Positions 39,890 to 51,231 of a stretch of DNA of 64,000 nucleotides are shown here, piece after piece. Position 1 is the first letter of the stretch. Each line of letters opens with the position of its first letter. The translations under genes and the position numbers were made by a program. The notes under the pieces were generated by a model, which searched no databases, was not told the DNA's origin, and worked only from the letters and a program-made list of their open reading frames with translations. Origin of the DNA: Saccharomycopsis malanga (lineage: Eukaryota; Ascomycota; Saccharomycetes; Ascoideales; Saccharomycopsidaceae); assembly GCA_004014935.1 (NCBI GenBank), contig CP025323.1, forward strand, positions 1,178,001-1,242,000, written 5' to 3'.

Positions 39890-40597
39890 TCTTTTTACGC
39901 CTGTTGTTTGTACTTTTAGTTAATAAAATGGTTGTTTGCTAATTGTATTCTGTAGTGTCTGTTACGTAACACCTCCAAGCACCTTAATCCATTAAAACCA
40001 CTTGTTGAAAATTATCTTTTTATGAGAACTTTACAATTGCATAGCAACGTAAAGCAGCATAAAGACCCAATTTAAACATGTTAATTTATACAAAAGTCCC
40101 AAAGACCTTTGAATACAAAGTATACTATCTATAGATGATAGTAAGCAAACAAACAGATTCTTCAAGACAGTATACAAGTTAGACTGCTATGCACTTTTGA
40201 AATGACCCTTTTTTCCTACTTTATCATGTTTATACCATTTCTATGCTATTCTTCATAAGCTTTCGATAAACATGCTCCTTGAAGGAATTGGAACGAATAG
40301 GAAACTTGATATTGAATTATTCCTAGTTTGCCTGGTGCTTGCGTAAATATAAGCATAATATCATTAGTTTTTTTTACCAGTAGCTAAAAACATCCTCATA
40401 CATAAATTGAAAATGTGTCGACCAGAATTGAAATAATTAAGTGGACTAGCTCAGACATGGTTCTGAACTTGATTAACGACAATACGATAGCTGAAGCTTT
40501 GCTCTCCTATTTGGAAAATGTCACTAGATACTCAACACAAGTAGTATCATTGGGACCTTGATACAAAGCTGAGGCCTATCCCTAGTCCTCCCTTAAA
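39890..40597. other. Intergenic region between IRC22 and the SINE-like fragment
   Basis: No intact gene. A stretch at 40491-40560 (GCTCTCCTATTTGGAAAA then CAACACAAGTAGTATCATTGG) resembles 53906-53995, so a worn repeat is likely present. Confidence 0.4.
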
Positions 40598-40700
40598 CAT
40601 ATTTTACTCGCTGCTTTTACTATCCTGAAAAAGATTCCACAGGCAAGTGAACTGTCTGAAATACCAGTCTAGTGCTTACTTCCAGCACATCGGGTGTTGA
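40598..40700 (+). mobile_element. SINE-like element copy S8, degenerate body
   Basis: Contains ATTTTACTCGCTGCTTTTA, GATTCCACAGGCAAGTGAAC, TGTCTGAAATACCAGTCTAG and TGCTTACTTCCAGCACAT, in the order of the family body. The head and the 3' tail are not recognisable. Confidence 0.55.
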
Positions 40701-40928
40701 GAAAGGCCAGCGAGAAGTTTATAATGACAGGGACAGTTGCATTTGGTACACCAAATTCACAGAACAAGAATAATACATTAGGATTGCGAATGCAAGAGGA
40801 CTATATAAGAAAACCCAACGGGTTTGAAAACCAAATATACAAATATATGAAATCATAAAAGGAATAAAGACAAGTAAATGGTCATAACAAGACGAAAAAA
40901 CCAAAGAAGAAACCAATTGTTTCGAATG

Positions 40929-42590
40929 TCATCGAGAGTTTTCTTTTTTATTCTTCTTTTTCAAGTCCACTGGTTTCAACAATTCAAAACTGCAAAGTAA
41001 ATTTTTATCAATGTTCATGACAGCACCCCAATTATTGAATTCACCACAATAGTTGGGTGCGCTAAACACAGTTACCAATTTTTTCTTATTGAAAAACTCG
41101 TAGCCGTCTTCTACAACCATATGGCCACGAACAATCAAATCAAACTTAAATTTGGATAAAAACTCGTTGACATTTTTTTTGGAAAAGAAAAACGAGATTC
41201 CACGATCATTAGGACACCACTCGTTGATTTTAGCATTAGGATCTGACCAGAGCAAGTCCGAAAGCAAGCCAACTTCTGGGATATCTGTTGGTCTTTTAAT
41301 TTTATTGATTTGTTTCAAGCTTTTCAAAAAAGGAGACAAGCCTCCATGTACACAAAAGATTTTATCTGAGATGATGGCAGCTATTGGAAGAACATTGAAG
41401 ACGTCAACAAAATTTTTCCACAATTTTACGGAGCCCAAACGGCGTTTACATTCGTCGTAAAAGCCGTAGATTTTACTAATATTACCAGATTCGTGATTAC
41501 CTCTCAACATGAAAAAGTTGTTAGGATATTTGATTTTGAAACAAAGCAATAATAAGATGGTTTCCAAGGATTGTTTTCCACGGTCGACATAATCACCAAG
41601 AAACAAATAGTTTGACATTGGGGGAAAGCCTGAAAGTTTCATGATACGTAGCAAGTCGTTGAATTGGCCATGCAAATCACCTACAACCTTGATAGGAGAA
41701 GAAAGTTCCAACAAAGTGGGCTGGGACAAGAAGATCTCCTTAGACTTGGTGATAATGTAATTAATCTCGTTTTTTTCGATGACCAACGAATTATTGGAAT
41801 AAGACTTTGAAAGACCAATTTCTATTAACCGTTCGATGATCGAGTCGATGTCTATCTCGTAATGATTGATCACCTTTTTGTTGAATTTGGGATTATACAA
41901 CTTTTGAATGTTGGTGGAAGGAGCTGGCTGCTGTCTGGCAGTTGCTGCTGTTACAATCTTACTGGAGCTACATTTATTGCTACTGATTGGCGCTTTGCGA
42001 GCCATGTCCTCAGAGGAATCCAAATGGGTGGAGTTCGGAGTAGTGGACAACATGCTATTGCTAGAGAAGTCGCTGGATACTGACGAAATGTCCGTGGTGG
42101 TATGGAAACTGGTAGGTTGGTGTTTGGCATGTCTGGGCTGGATTGCAGTGGAAGAGGATCTTGGTGATGAACTACCAAGCTGGTCAATGTCTATGGCTTT
42201 AGATGCCCCTATAGTAGTGCCAGAGGACAGGTCGCTCACAGACAGAATGGCCTTATCTACGTCTGAGCGGTCATCCTCAAAACTGTGCGCCAATAGGTGG
42301 AAATAACTGGCATCGCTGGGCTTGTCCATAACCTTCTTACTACTGGTCTTTAAGGGGCCGGGAGAGTAAGCATTTAAAGTGCTGCTGGTTCCCGAAGGGC
42401 TTTTATAGTCAGCAAGACTGGAAGATTTGAAAAGGTCTTCGGAATGATCTGATTGCGGACACCTCGACGGAGGGGGTTTGGAGCTTTCTTCATCGCTGGT
42501 GGCAAGAGTGGAAGAAGGCAATCCGGAGTTGGTATTAGAACATGACGATGAGCCTGACGATGGGGAGGTCTTGGACAGATTGTTTCCCAT
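40929..42590 (-). CDS. PPQ1: Ser/Thr protein phosphatase of the Ppq1/Ppz type (PP1-like)
   Basis: Product of 553 aa. A Ser-rich disordered N-terminal half (1-235) precedes a PP1-type catalytic domain with metal-binding motifs [46 protein letters not shown] and [13 protein letters not shown], and the SAPNYCGEF loop. [18 protein letters not shown] and RGHMVVEDG fit S. cerevisiae Ppq1 (549 aa) best, but the N-terminus MGNNxSK is a myristoylation signal as in Ppz1. Codon 5 is CTG; reading it as Ser gives MGNNSSK, closer still to Ppz1. Ppq1 modulates translation accuracy and Ppz1 ion homeostasis; orthology is uncertain. Confidence 0.85.
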   Translation of the reverse strand: MGNNLSKTSPSSGSSSCSNTNSGLPSSTLATSDEESSKPPPSRCPQSDHSEDLFKSSSLADYKSPSGTSSTLNAYSPGPLKTSSKKVMDKPSDASYFHLLAHSFEDDRSDVDKAILSVSDLSSGTTIGASKAIDIDQLGSSSPRSSSTAIQPRHAKHQPTSFHTTTDISSVSSDFSSNSMLSTTPNSTHLDSSEDMARKAPISSNKCSSSKIVTAATARQQPAPSTNIQKLYNPKFNKKVINHYEIDIDSIIERLIEIGLSKSYSNNSLVIEKNEINYIITKSKEIFLSQPTLLELSSPIKVVGDLHGQFNDLLRIMKLSGFPPMSNYLFLGDYVDRGKQSLETILLLLCFKIKYPNNFFMLRGNHESGNISKIYGFYDECKRRLGSVKLWKNFVDVFNVLPIAAIISDKIFCVHGGLSPFLKSLKQINKIKRPTDIPEVGLLSDLLWSDPNAKINEWCPNDRGISFFFSKKNVNEFLSKFKFDLIVRGHMVVEDGYEFFNKKKLVTVFSAPNYCGEFNNWGAVMNIDKNLLCSFELLKPVDLKKKNKKENSR

Positions 42591-43077
42591 TTGGGGTCAA
42601 AACAAAGCAGTAATAGCCGCAAGGAGATATAAACAAATATATATATATACTATTCTCAGATAAAACAACTTGTGTGGTTAATCTGAGAATATATGATGTA
42701 TTACAAATGGTGACGGTTTTTTTTTTCTCTTTTTTTCAGATTTCCGCTTTTGCCTTTGGTTTTTTTGCCGTACTAATATCCGAAACTATCAATACAGGGG
42801 GTACCAAGTGTAGTTGTATAGTAGTGCACTATATAGTAATTTTGCTCTAATAGCACAATAATAGATGTTATATATACATTCCAAACCGGTTGTTTCCATC
42901 CCTTAAAACCAATCAATAGGAAACGCTGTGGGAACCACAACAATCCTTGCTAAAAGCACAATGTAACCCGTCGCCGACATCTCTTTAACAATAGACATCT
43001 TTATAATCCAAGGTGGCAGTGATGAAGCCATGTGAAGGGTGTTTGGAAGTGTGGGGTGTGCTCTAAAGGTGAGGAAA
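42591..43077. other. Intergenic region upstream of the phosphatase gene
   Basis: Promoter-like, with T-runs near 42720-42740 and AT-rich sequence. No gene recognised. Confidence 0.4.
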
Positions 43078-43230
43078 TGATGGAAATGTAATGGAAAATC
43101 GATGTAATGAAAAATGTAAAATGATATGATGAAAATGTAATGGAAATTCGACGTAATGAAAAATGTAGAAAGATATGATGGAAATGTAATGAAAAATGTA
43201 AAATGATATGATGAAAATGTAATGGAAGAA
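43078..43230. repeat. Minisatellite with units of about 49 bp
   Basis: Just over three units built from ATGATGGAAATGTAATGGAA, TGTAATGAAAAATGTA and ATGATATG. The third unit is shorter. It creates an artificial Tyr/Phe/Ser-rich frame on the minus strand that I do not call a gene. Location is the 0.6-kb gap between the phosphatase promoter and the RRM gene's 3' end. Confidence 0.85.
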
Positions 43231-43839
43231 TATAACCAAATGTATCTATACTTCAGGTTGAATTGTGATGTTTCATCCAATTGTTGATTGTTAGTATTAA
43301 AAGCTACCAACTCGATTCGCCTTGTGCGATAATTTATCTATATAGTGTCAACACTATTAAGATTTTTTTCGTAGGATTCATACTAAATATTAGTATAAGA
43401 TTGTTATAAATAAAACTAGAATTGTTTGAATGATTCAATCTGCTTTGATACACGAAATCTGTCTTATCCGGTAGTTTTGATTTATTCAACAAGTCACATT
43501 ATAACTATTTGAAAATTTCTCATGCCTTTTCTGATGATCAAATAGCCAGTACTGTTTTAACCACTACTAGATGCATTCGATTCCCTACATCTTCTCCGCC
43601 TTTATTTTGGGCTAAACCATAGTAACAACAAGAATTGAATTCCTCTGTTTCTTTATACTGAACAATCCATATTTTTAAGAAGCCAATAATCCCAAAATGT
43701 GATTCAGTTTTTGAATTAATCAACATCTGAGTATCACACAGGCCATCTATATATATCAATGTATTACAATTTTGTACAAACACTTACAAACAATTCTAAT
43801 AAGGAGCATGTATGCAAAACTGGTTATCTCTATTTACTA

Positions 43840-45918
43840 TTACCAGTCTCTGATAACATGTCGTATGCGATGGCTCAATAAAGTCTCATTGTCCTCCCAT
43901 TCTTTTACCACTGCGAGGTCCACCTCCACCTCTTTGCTATGTTCGTTAAGATCAATATCTAACTTTTCAGTATCCTTGGCATGATTAGTTCTGTAGTCTT
44001 CAAGCACTTTGATGGCCATATTTTTCACGTCCGAGTTTTGCAACATTTCGATTTTATTTGCTGTTGTAATGCTGTCTTTATATTCATTGTTTTTGTTTTC
44101 GCGGAGCTGCTGGGAATAACGATGAGCTTCTTCGACCACTTTTGGTATCAAGTAGGAAAGAACCAAGTCTGTGCGGCTGGCATTATTGTTTTGGGCTTCT
44201 GGAAGAGATGCAATGAGTGAAATCAAGTTGAACAATGTGGAACTTGTAGTTTCGCTGGTATTGATTGTGCCATAAGATCTTTTGTAGCCGTTTTTAGCTT
44301 TAGTATTTACTCTAGATTTTGCATGGCTATTTGCATCGTCACTGCTGCTGATGCTACTTCCCTTGCCATGATGGCCACTGTACTCACTTCCTTCGTCGCT
44401 GCCGTCGCGATAGGGGTAGCTGGCAGGGCCATATGGGCCATAGGGTGGGCTGTAGGCATACAATGGGTTTTCTGGGGATACGTAGGGAGGAATTGATGCG
44501 TAGAACAGCTGATTTGGAGGAAGGGGGTTTGGGTAAGCATGGTCTATGTTATCTTGGTTTCTTCTATGGTCTTTTCTTTGGGCAAAGGAGATGGAGAGCC
44601 TGCAATTGTCTATGGATTTCTCGTTCATTTCCACAAGGGCATTTGAAGCTTGTAGAGCTTTGGCAAAACAGACAAACCCAAATCCTCTGGAGCTGCCGTG
44701 TTCGTCGGTGATCACTTTGGCAGAGACAATGTCGCCAAAGGGCAGGAAAAGAGAGGCAAGGCGCTCGTCATCAACGCCATACGGGAGATTGTTGACATAC
44801 AAGTTGGTATCCTGGTACTGCACTCCGCGTTTTGGATACACAGGGAGTGGAGGACTGTTGTAGGCGAAGAAGTTGGGAGGAACAAAAGATGTCATTGGGT
44901 ATTGGGGCATTATAGGGAAACCGTAAGGATCGTAATACAAAGGGCCGCCAGGAAGCTGGACAAGCGGCTTGAAGTTGCTATTATAACTGCTATGGTCTTT
45001 ATGACTATGATGTTTATTGCGATGGTGACGTTCGTTCATATTACGTTCTTCTCTACGTTGAGCACGCGAGATCTGGAGACGGTGGCCCTGGAACTCAGAG
45101 CCGTTGAGGGCCTCCATGGCAGAAAGAGCGTCGTCGTGAGACTCGTATTTCACAAAGCCATATCCTTTGAGCTCTTGAGAAGTGTCGGAGTTGGGCAAAA
45201 AGTAGGAATCTATCTTTCCATAGGAGCCAAACATGTCGAGCACCGCCAGCGCCTCGGCTTGAGGAGCAATTCCTTTGACATACAAGTTTTTGAAGTTTGC
45301 CTTTTCCGCACGAAGCCTGGCGATTCTCTCTTTCTTCGATATGTGTCTGTTGAGATACAATGTGGAGCCATGGTACTCAGAGCCGTTGAGAGCAGCTATG
45401 GCGGCTCGAGCAGCAGCGCCCAGGGCAAAGTTGACAAAGCCAAACCCTTTGGATTCGCCAGTTGCAGTGTTGAAGACAATCTTACAGGCAACCAAGGCAC
45501 CGTAGGCCTTGAACAAGGCTTCAAGCTGGCCCACCGTGACATCCGGAGCCAAGCCTCGGACATAGACATTCCCAGGGTGCGAAAGAGTGTCATAATGTAG
45601 CTCGGCCAGAGCCAGAAGCAGCTCAGCGTTCAACAACAGTTGGATTTTACTATGGATCAGCTCTGCTACTTGCTGGTCTTCAAAACGGGCAGTGAGTTTA
45701 TGCTCATCGTTTCCATCAACATATAAAACACAGTGTTCCTGAGCCGCCAAACGGCGCAATTGGTGAGCCACCTTTACGTCTTCTGTCTGCACAGTAAGAG
45801 TCACCGAGGACGTCTGCTCAGTATCAGTTATAGGATTGTGCTGGGGAAACTTGTCCGACAGCTCCAGCTCCAGCTCCAGCTCCTTTACCAAGCCATGGAA
45901 CCCCGCCTCTTTTGTCAT
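43840..45918 (-). CDS. Multi-RRM RNA-binding protein (Pes4/Mip6/Pab1-like)
   Basis: Product of 692 aa. Three clear RRMs: about 116-190 (NVYVRGLAP, SKGFGFVNF), about 210-285 (NLYVKGIAP, LKGYGFVKY) and about 385-460 (NLYVNNLPY, SRGFGFVCF). A weak RRM-like segment lies at about 35-95. Between RRM2 and RRM3 is a Pro/Tyr-rich linker (LPGGPLYYDPYGFPIMPQYP); another Pro/Tyr/Ser-rich region follows RRM3. The C-terminal helical region has a Leu/Ile pattern and an acidic tail. The architecture resembles Pes4/Mip6, which bind mRNAs in meiosis and stress; orthology is not certain. The frame runs 42 codons further to a TTG, but ATG 45918 (MTKEAGFHGLVKELEL) is the first good start. Confidence 0.8.
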   Translation of the reverse strand: MTKEAGFHGLVKELELELELSDKFPQHNPITDTEQTSSVTLTVQTEDVKVAHQLRRLAAQEHCVLYVDGNDEHKLTARFEDQQVAELIHSKIQLLLNAELLLALAELHYDTLSHPGNVYVRGLAPDVTVGQLEALFKAYGALVACKIVFNTATGESKGFGFVNFALGAAARAAIAALNGSEYHGSTLYLNRHISKKERIARLRAEKANFKNLYVKGIAPQAEALAVLDMFGSYGKIDSYFLPNSDTSQELKGYGFVKYESHDDALSAMEALNGSEFQGHRLQISRAQRREERNMNERHHRNKHHSHKDHSSYNSNFKPLVQLPGGPLYYDPYGFPIMPQYPMTSFVPPNFFAYNSPPLPVYPKRGVQYQDTNLYVNNLPYGVDDERLASLFLPFGDIVSAKVITDEHGSSRGFGFVCFAKALQASNALVEMNEKSIDNCRLSISFAQRKDHRRNQDNIDHAYPNPLPPNQLFYASIPPYVSPENPLYAYSPPYGPYGPASYPYRDGSDEGSEYSGHHGKGSSISSSDDANSHAKSRVNTKAKNGYKRSYGTINTSETTSSTLFNLISLIASLPEAQNNNASRTDLVLSYLIPKVVEEAHRYSQQLRENKNNEYKDSITTANKIEMLQNSDVKNMAIKVLEDYRTNHAKDTEKLDIDLNEHSKEVEVDLAVVKEWEDNETLLSHRIRHVIRDW

Positions 45919-47256
45919 TGGTATGTGAATTGCCAGAACCGTTATTAGTCGCCTATGGTGTGAAACCAGATGAGCCCGGAGATTGCAATGGAGTAGAGGC
46001 AATGACAAGACTCTGATGGTACAGCGGGAAACATTAACTGTCAAGAGAAAGACAGGGAATGTTCATACTACAGAAAAAATCACTACAACTACATGAGGCA
46101 TATAGCCGTTTTAGCCACATCCAAATGTTTTTGTTTCCAGAAATGCCTGTTTTAGACTAGAACAGATCAGAATATGGTGCCTTCCGGACCAATCAGCCCA
46201 GGCTAGGAGCTTCTCCGTGAATCCCGGAGGGGGTGTTAGGGTGGCTTGTAACTTGCAAGTTAGAACGATGACAATTGTTAAACTTGTTATTTTGATATAT
46301 AAAGACTTGTCTTTCAATGCTCAAGGCTTATTACAACATGCTAAACACTGGGATGCTAAATACTTGCTTGCTAAACACTCGTATTAATTATTAACCCTTG
46401 TAGTCTCATCGCACTTATTTTTCACATTACATAATCTTCAAAACTAATAGGTATACTTATTATTTCCAATACTTCATACGTCCCACATCCTGTCATTGTT
46501 TATTTCCATCATTGATCATTCAACACTTCATCTGTGATAGTCACTTTCCACTCTTCAAAACCCTTTCTTTCCTGCCCACCCTCTTTTTCTCCAACATCCC
46601 TGTAGCCGTAAATCCGACGAATAATCTAGTAAAACGGTCTTCGCTTATTCCCGCTCCTTTTTTTCCAGTTATCCAACAACTTTTACCTTGGCAATTGTCC
46701 AAAGGCTGTAGGATGACTGCCCTCAATCACTAAATCGTATACTAAATTGTATACTAAATCGTACGCCAGAGGGAAGCATCATAATAACCATTGTCCAAAT
46801 GACGTGTATTCTAAATAGTGAATGTGTAAGAATGTAATATAGTTTAATCTCTCTCCTCCCTCCTTCCTACTGTATTGTCTACATCACCATCTTTGATCTC
46901 ACCAAATAGTTCTTACCTTACGGCTGCTATAATATTGATTAACCCCTACTCCTTTCTTTGCTGTCCAGTACTCTCACCTTTCTTGGCTTTCCCCATCGAT
47001 TCTCAAGAGAGAAAACAATTGGCTCACTTTCATAACCCAACTTTATCCGTAACTACGGTTTTAATGTGTTTCCCGATTATATAGGCAGAAACCAATTCAT
47101 ATCAAAAACCGTATTACGTGATTCTTTTGCTTTCGAAAAGCATTTGCCAACTATAAATGCCCTATTCCATCTTTTATATTTGTATGATGCGAAAAGAAAA
47201 GCTGTTCTAAGAAATTTACTCACATAAAGTACGATAAATGGCTGACTTTAGCTAAA
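45919..47256. other. Gene-free 1.3-kb stretch
   Basis: Contains the RRM gene promoter at the left. Short frames at 46512-46733 and 46875-47084 have no signature. A GATTCC/GGAATC-like imperfect hairpin lies near 46190-46230. No gene is supported. Confidence 0.4.
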
Positions 47257-47297
47257 TGATATGTAATGAGCTCGAAATATATAAAATATTATTATGT
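47257..47297 (+). mobile_element. SINE-like 3'-tail fragment
   Basis: GATATGTAATGAGCTCGAAA followed by ATATAAAATATTATTATG matches the family end (GATATGTACTGGGCTCGAAA plus ATT-rich tail). Only the tail survives. Confidence 0.45.
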
Positions 47298-47637
47298 AGA
47301 TAAACTTGATACTATATTTCTTTACCGAACTCTTTATAATTTATCTCAAGTATAATAATTATGATAATTTATGATATCATGCGACTTCCCTTGATGCTAT
47401 GGACACTTTGAAATAATCCATGGTCTTTATACTGTGGATTCCTGTTTCTTTTATAATACATTTCAAACACTTCTAACGTTGGTTTTGACAAGACTCGCCG
47501 GCAAAGCAGCATTGCACTTGCCAGAGGCATTTACTTTTATTACCCTTACTATCCCCACATCATTCTTACTAACTATTCTACAATTTATGGTATCAAAATG
47601 CACAGATAACAGTAACCACTACCATCTATTAACTATA

Positions 47638-49071
47638 TCAACTTTCGCCCTGCATGAGGCCTGCCTGGACTTTCTCCTCGGTTGTCCAGCTCAAATACGA
47701 CGCAATCAAACTAAGCACCTCAAACTTCTTTGAGTCTCCGCGTGGTAAAGAAACAAACTTCAACATCAAGTTGCTAATAAGTTCCTTATCCACGGTGGTA
47801 GACTCGCTGTTCTGTTTAATGATCCCTAAAGCTTTAGTCAAGTGTTCATTCAAAATGATAGCCTCATGACGAAGTTTCCCAATAAGTAATTGTTTTTCTT
47901 TGACTTCTTGTTCAAACTTTGTGAGATTTTTCTTTTCCGCTTGTAATTTGGAAATTTCTAGCTGTTTTGTCTCTAATTCAGTTTGAAGTTTTTCCAATTG
48001 TTTTTCATGCTGTTCGAGAGTCTCGAGAGCACCTCCATGTGCTTGTTTTAAAGATAAAAGTTCCTTTTCGTGAGCCCTGGTGGCTGTCTCTTTCTGAGAC
48101 TGCACCATTCTTATGTTATTCTCCAACTCGGCAATTGTACTTGTCTTCTCATCAACCAAGTTGCGCAAATTAGTCACTTCTCCCACCAATGAATGTTTTA
48201 CTGCTTTTTCTTCATTGATCACCACCAAATACTCCTCTGCCTTTTCCTGTAATGCCCGTACTTGCAATTGTTTTTCCTCGAGTTGTCTTTCCAAACTATT
48301 GATTCTACGCTTACTGACATTTTCTTTGTCGTCTATTAATTCTTGCAATTTGTACACCTCCTCACTAAGCCTGTTGTTGGTTTCATTTAAACTACGAAGC
48401 TCCTCTTTTGAAGATCCATTGTCCTTGAGTAATTGCTGGTACTTTTCGTTTGTTATCTTATGCTCAGCCTCAAGAGTATTAAGCTTTTCTTGAGTTATAC
48501 TAAGTTGATCCTGAGCTTCTTTCATTTTATGAAAAACTGATTTCATTGAAGATATCCGACTAAGAAGATTGTTATAATTTGTTTGATATTTCAAACTTTC
48601 TTCACGACTAGCCTGTAGCTGCTGTTTTAAACTTTCTAGTTCCTTTTGTAAGGCATTGTTAGAATTATTATTTAAATCAGTAATATTTCTGTCATTTGAA
48701 TTTTCTTTACTTTTGATTTTTTTAGTTTCATTCTCTTTATTTTCAATTTCATTCTCATTATTTTCAATTTCATTCTCTTTACTTTCATTTTCATTCTCTA
48801 TATTTTCTTTAATTTCATTCTCTTTATTAACTTTAATCTCACTCTTTTTGCTATCTTTAATCTCACTCTCTTTACTATCTTTGATCTCATCCTTTTCATC
48901 CTCTCCAATTTCAATTTTTTTCTCATCACCCTTACTTTTATTCTCAATCACCTCATTATCCACCATACTTTCTGCTCCCTCTACTTGTTCAACCTCTTTA
49001 GGTTTCTGGATTGTTTCTGCATCCTGGGGACGGTTTTTATTCTGCGCTGATTTTTTCTTATGTTTTGCCAT
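47638..49071 (-). CDS. RUD3: Golgi coiled-coil golgin Rud3 with GRAB domain
   Basis: Product of 477 aa (S. cerevisiae Rud3 is 484 aa). A basic N-terminus (MAKHKKKSAQNKNR) precedes a Glu/Asn/Lys low-complexity segment made of degenerate KENEIEN-type repeats (about 65-125). A long coiled coil spans about 140-405, with heptads such as LKQQLQASREESLKYQ. The C-terminus has the Arf-binding GRAB region: LLIGKLRHEAIILNEHLTKAL, ISNLMLKFVSLPRGDSKKFE and LSLIASYLSWTTEE. Rud3 tethers at the cis-Golgi, recruited by Arf1 and Erv14. The frame extends to a TTG; ATG 49071 matches the family start. Confidence 0.9.
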   Translation of the reverse strand: MAKHKKKSAQNKNRPQDAETIQKPKEVEQVEGAESMVDNEVIENKSKGDEKKIEIGEDEKDEIKDSKESEIKDSKKSEIKVNKENEIKENIENENESKENEIENNENEIENKENETKKIKSKENSNDRNITDLNNNSNNALQKELESLKQQLQASREESLKYQTNYNNLLSRISSMKSVFHKMKEAQDQLSITQEKLNTLEAEHKITNEKYQQLLKDNGSSKEELRSLNETNNRLSEEVYKLQELIDDKENVSKRRINSLERQLEEKQLQVRALQEKAEEYLVVINEEKAVKHSLVGEVTNLRNLVDEKTSTIAELENNIRMVQSQKETATRAHEKELLSLKQAHGGALETLEQHEKQLEKLQTELETKQLEISKLQAEKKNLTKFEQEVKEKQLLIGKLRHEAIILNEHLTKALGIIKQNSESTTVDKELISNLMLKFVSLPRGDSKKFEVLSLIASYLSWTTEEKVQAGLMQGES

Positions 49072-49482
49072 TTCCAATAACCAGTGAGCCAATTAACACT
49101 TGGCGTTATTTTGTTTTGTTGCTTTAAATAAACAGACAGATCTAATCAACTGGTTTTTTTTTGATTTTTTCATGAAAAAGTGAAATTTAACACGCTGCGT
49201 TATCGAACAATCTACAAACTCGTTGATAATGTATAAATTGTTGAATTGAAACCGGTATAACTGCGAAAATGCAGTTTTACCCTCGAAATTCTTTGTTTGA
49301 GTTATTGATCAATAAATCTCAAAGAGAAATACTCTGTATTTTTCATTAGCATTTGTTAATATCAGAAGATCCCTTGTAAATCGGCACCCGAATGTGACCT
49401 TGATCGAGAACTGAAAAATTTTATGTACATCTTGATATGTTTAAATGTAAACCCATTAATACGACCACTTCTCAGCAATAAA

Positions 49483-50357
49483 ATGTCCGACAGTGAAGAC
49501 GAACTGTAAGTAGTGTATGCTATTGTTCCTATATTGGTTCTTTTTTTTTCCAGTTTTTTTTTCCAATTTTTTTTGTATAATCTACGACTTGTATAGTGCC
49601 AAATATCAAACATGTTCAACCGCTAACCAGTTCTAGCACTCTTTCTACTGACGCTTTGGCTGCTCTTCAGGAGTTTCGCCAGGAAGAAAGCCAGCGGCTC
49701 GAACAGTTCAACAAGTTGTATGAGACTGCTGATGCCAACTTCCGAGCTGCTAAAGATATTGAACTTTTCAAAGAAGATTGGCAATTGTCTCAGTTTTGGT
49801 ATGACAACAAGACAGCCACTTTGTTGGCCGAGGAGCTTCTTGAAGGTGCTGACGAGGACACTGTAATTGTTATCATCAGCGCTCCTTCTGTTTATGCTGC
49901 CATGACAAGACTTCCTAGTGACAAGTTGCCAAAGTCTCAGTTCAAAAACATCCACTTGTTCGAATACGACACTCGTTTCAGAGCTCTTGCTGGTAAAGAC
50001 AACTTTGTTCATTACGACTTCAACAAACCTCTTGAAAACCTTCCTCAACAATTGTTGCATCGGTCCCATCGTGTGCTCATCGACCCTCCTTTTTTATCTG
50101 ATGATTGTCAGGTCAAGGCTGCCGTCACCGTAAGAGCTCTTCTTATTCCACAGGAGGAGCGCTCAGAAAAAACCAGTCAAGGTGTTGATAAGTATAGATT
50201 CATCAGTTGCACTGGCGAAAGAATGCAAACCCTCATACATAAGGTCTATCCTGGAGTCCAAACCACCGATTTCTTCCCATCCCACGAACGTGGCTTGAGT
50301 AATGAGTTTAGATGTTATGCAAGTTACGAGGGAAACAGTTGGAAGTTTTTGAATTAG
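49483..50357 (+). CDS. EFM5: Efm5 (Aml1), eEF1A lysine methyltransferase, one intron
   Basis: Product of 249 aa, spliced. Exon 1 (49483-49505) encodes MSDSEDE plus two bases; exon 2 (49631-50357) continues L-SSTLSTDALAALQEF, matching S. cerevisiae MSDSDEEIALSTSALAALEEF. The 125-nt intron starts GTAAGT and ends GCTAACCAG. The only alternative acceptor (TATAG at 49596) is out of phase with exon 1. Domains: EDWQLSQFWY, a SAM-binding region around ISAPSVYAA and the N6-methyltransferase-like DPPF motif (LIDPPFL), then ISCTGERM and LSNEFRCYASYEG at the C-terminus. Efm5 trimethylates eEF1A at Lys79 in yeast. The S. cerevisiae gene is also spliced. Confidence 0.93.
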
Positions 50358-51231
50358 AATACTGTCAATTGTAATGCATTGTATGAGGATTTAGGTAACA
50401 ATACATGTACTGGGTAAAGCACTAGAAGCTTCTATATTTTTTATAGTTATAATAAATATTCTTTCAGTCATCACATACCAGCAAACGCTTGTACATGGCC
50501 TGATTCTCAAAAAGGCAGAGAGTATTACTATCGCAGCAATTTACATGTCAAAATAATTATCGCATGTTGAAAAAACAAGATTTAATTGATGGATCCTATT
50601 AGTATCAATCTTCAAAAGCTCAATATGTCTTATTCAAACTGAAATCTTGTAATTCCACTTGGTACAACATACGAGATTGGTAAATACATGTACCAATAAC
50701 TCTTACTGAGGATATATATGGCTTTTGGTAAATTTACGATTATACCCTTTTTTTTCAAAATCCAACTGGAAATTTGTGACATTCATCTTCAATAAATCGT
50801 GTGGCCTGCTTGAGCATGTTATGTGCAAATATTTGCTAGGATTGTATTGCGGTATATAATTTAACTAATTTGTACTTGCAAGACACTCTTTAGTTGCCAT
50901 CTCATTTCCATTAGTTGATTGGCTAACAAAAACCTTTTTTTCTCATATTAATACCAAGTATCCAAGACAATAACCAAATGACACCTTCTTCAAATAATTC
51001 TAACACGACAACACACAGTTCACGAGACGCCCACTTTGAACTTTCAAAGCGTTAGCCTCTTGTCTTGAGGGGATTTCTACCAAACCCAACTTACTACTAT
51101 CTAATTTATATTTATAGTCAGCATATTCGCTGACCTTTGTCATTAACATGATCTAAATATCTATTTCATTCCAGCTAGAGTTGTCATCAGGTTGTTATGA
51201 CCACTTGCATTCAACAATGATAACTAACATA
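50358..51231. other. Intergenic region between EFM5 and the acetyltransferase-like gene (convergent)
   Basis: AT-rich, carrying both 3' UTRs. I see no gene, tRNA or repeat family member here. Confidence 0.45.

Noticed and set aside
40491-40560. Similarity to 53906-53995 as a retrotransposon coding remnant
   Set aside because: The shared stretch is too short and worn to assign to any protein; noted only as a repeat.
42903-43310. 135-codon minus-strand frame
   Set aside because: Most of it is the translated minisatellite at 43078-43230; composition is repetitive and no family is seen.
49554-49596. Alternative EFM5 acceptor sites (TTCCAG at 49554, TATAG at 49596)
   Set aside because: The first leads to an in-frame stop before the conserved region, and the second joins exon 1 in the wrong phase.
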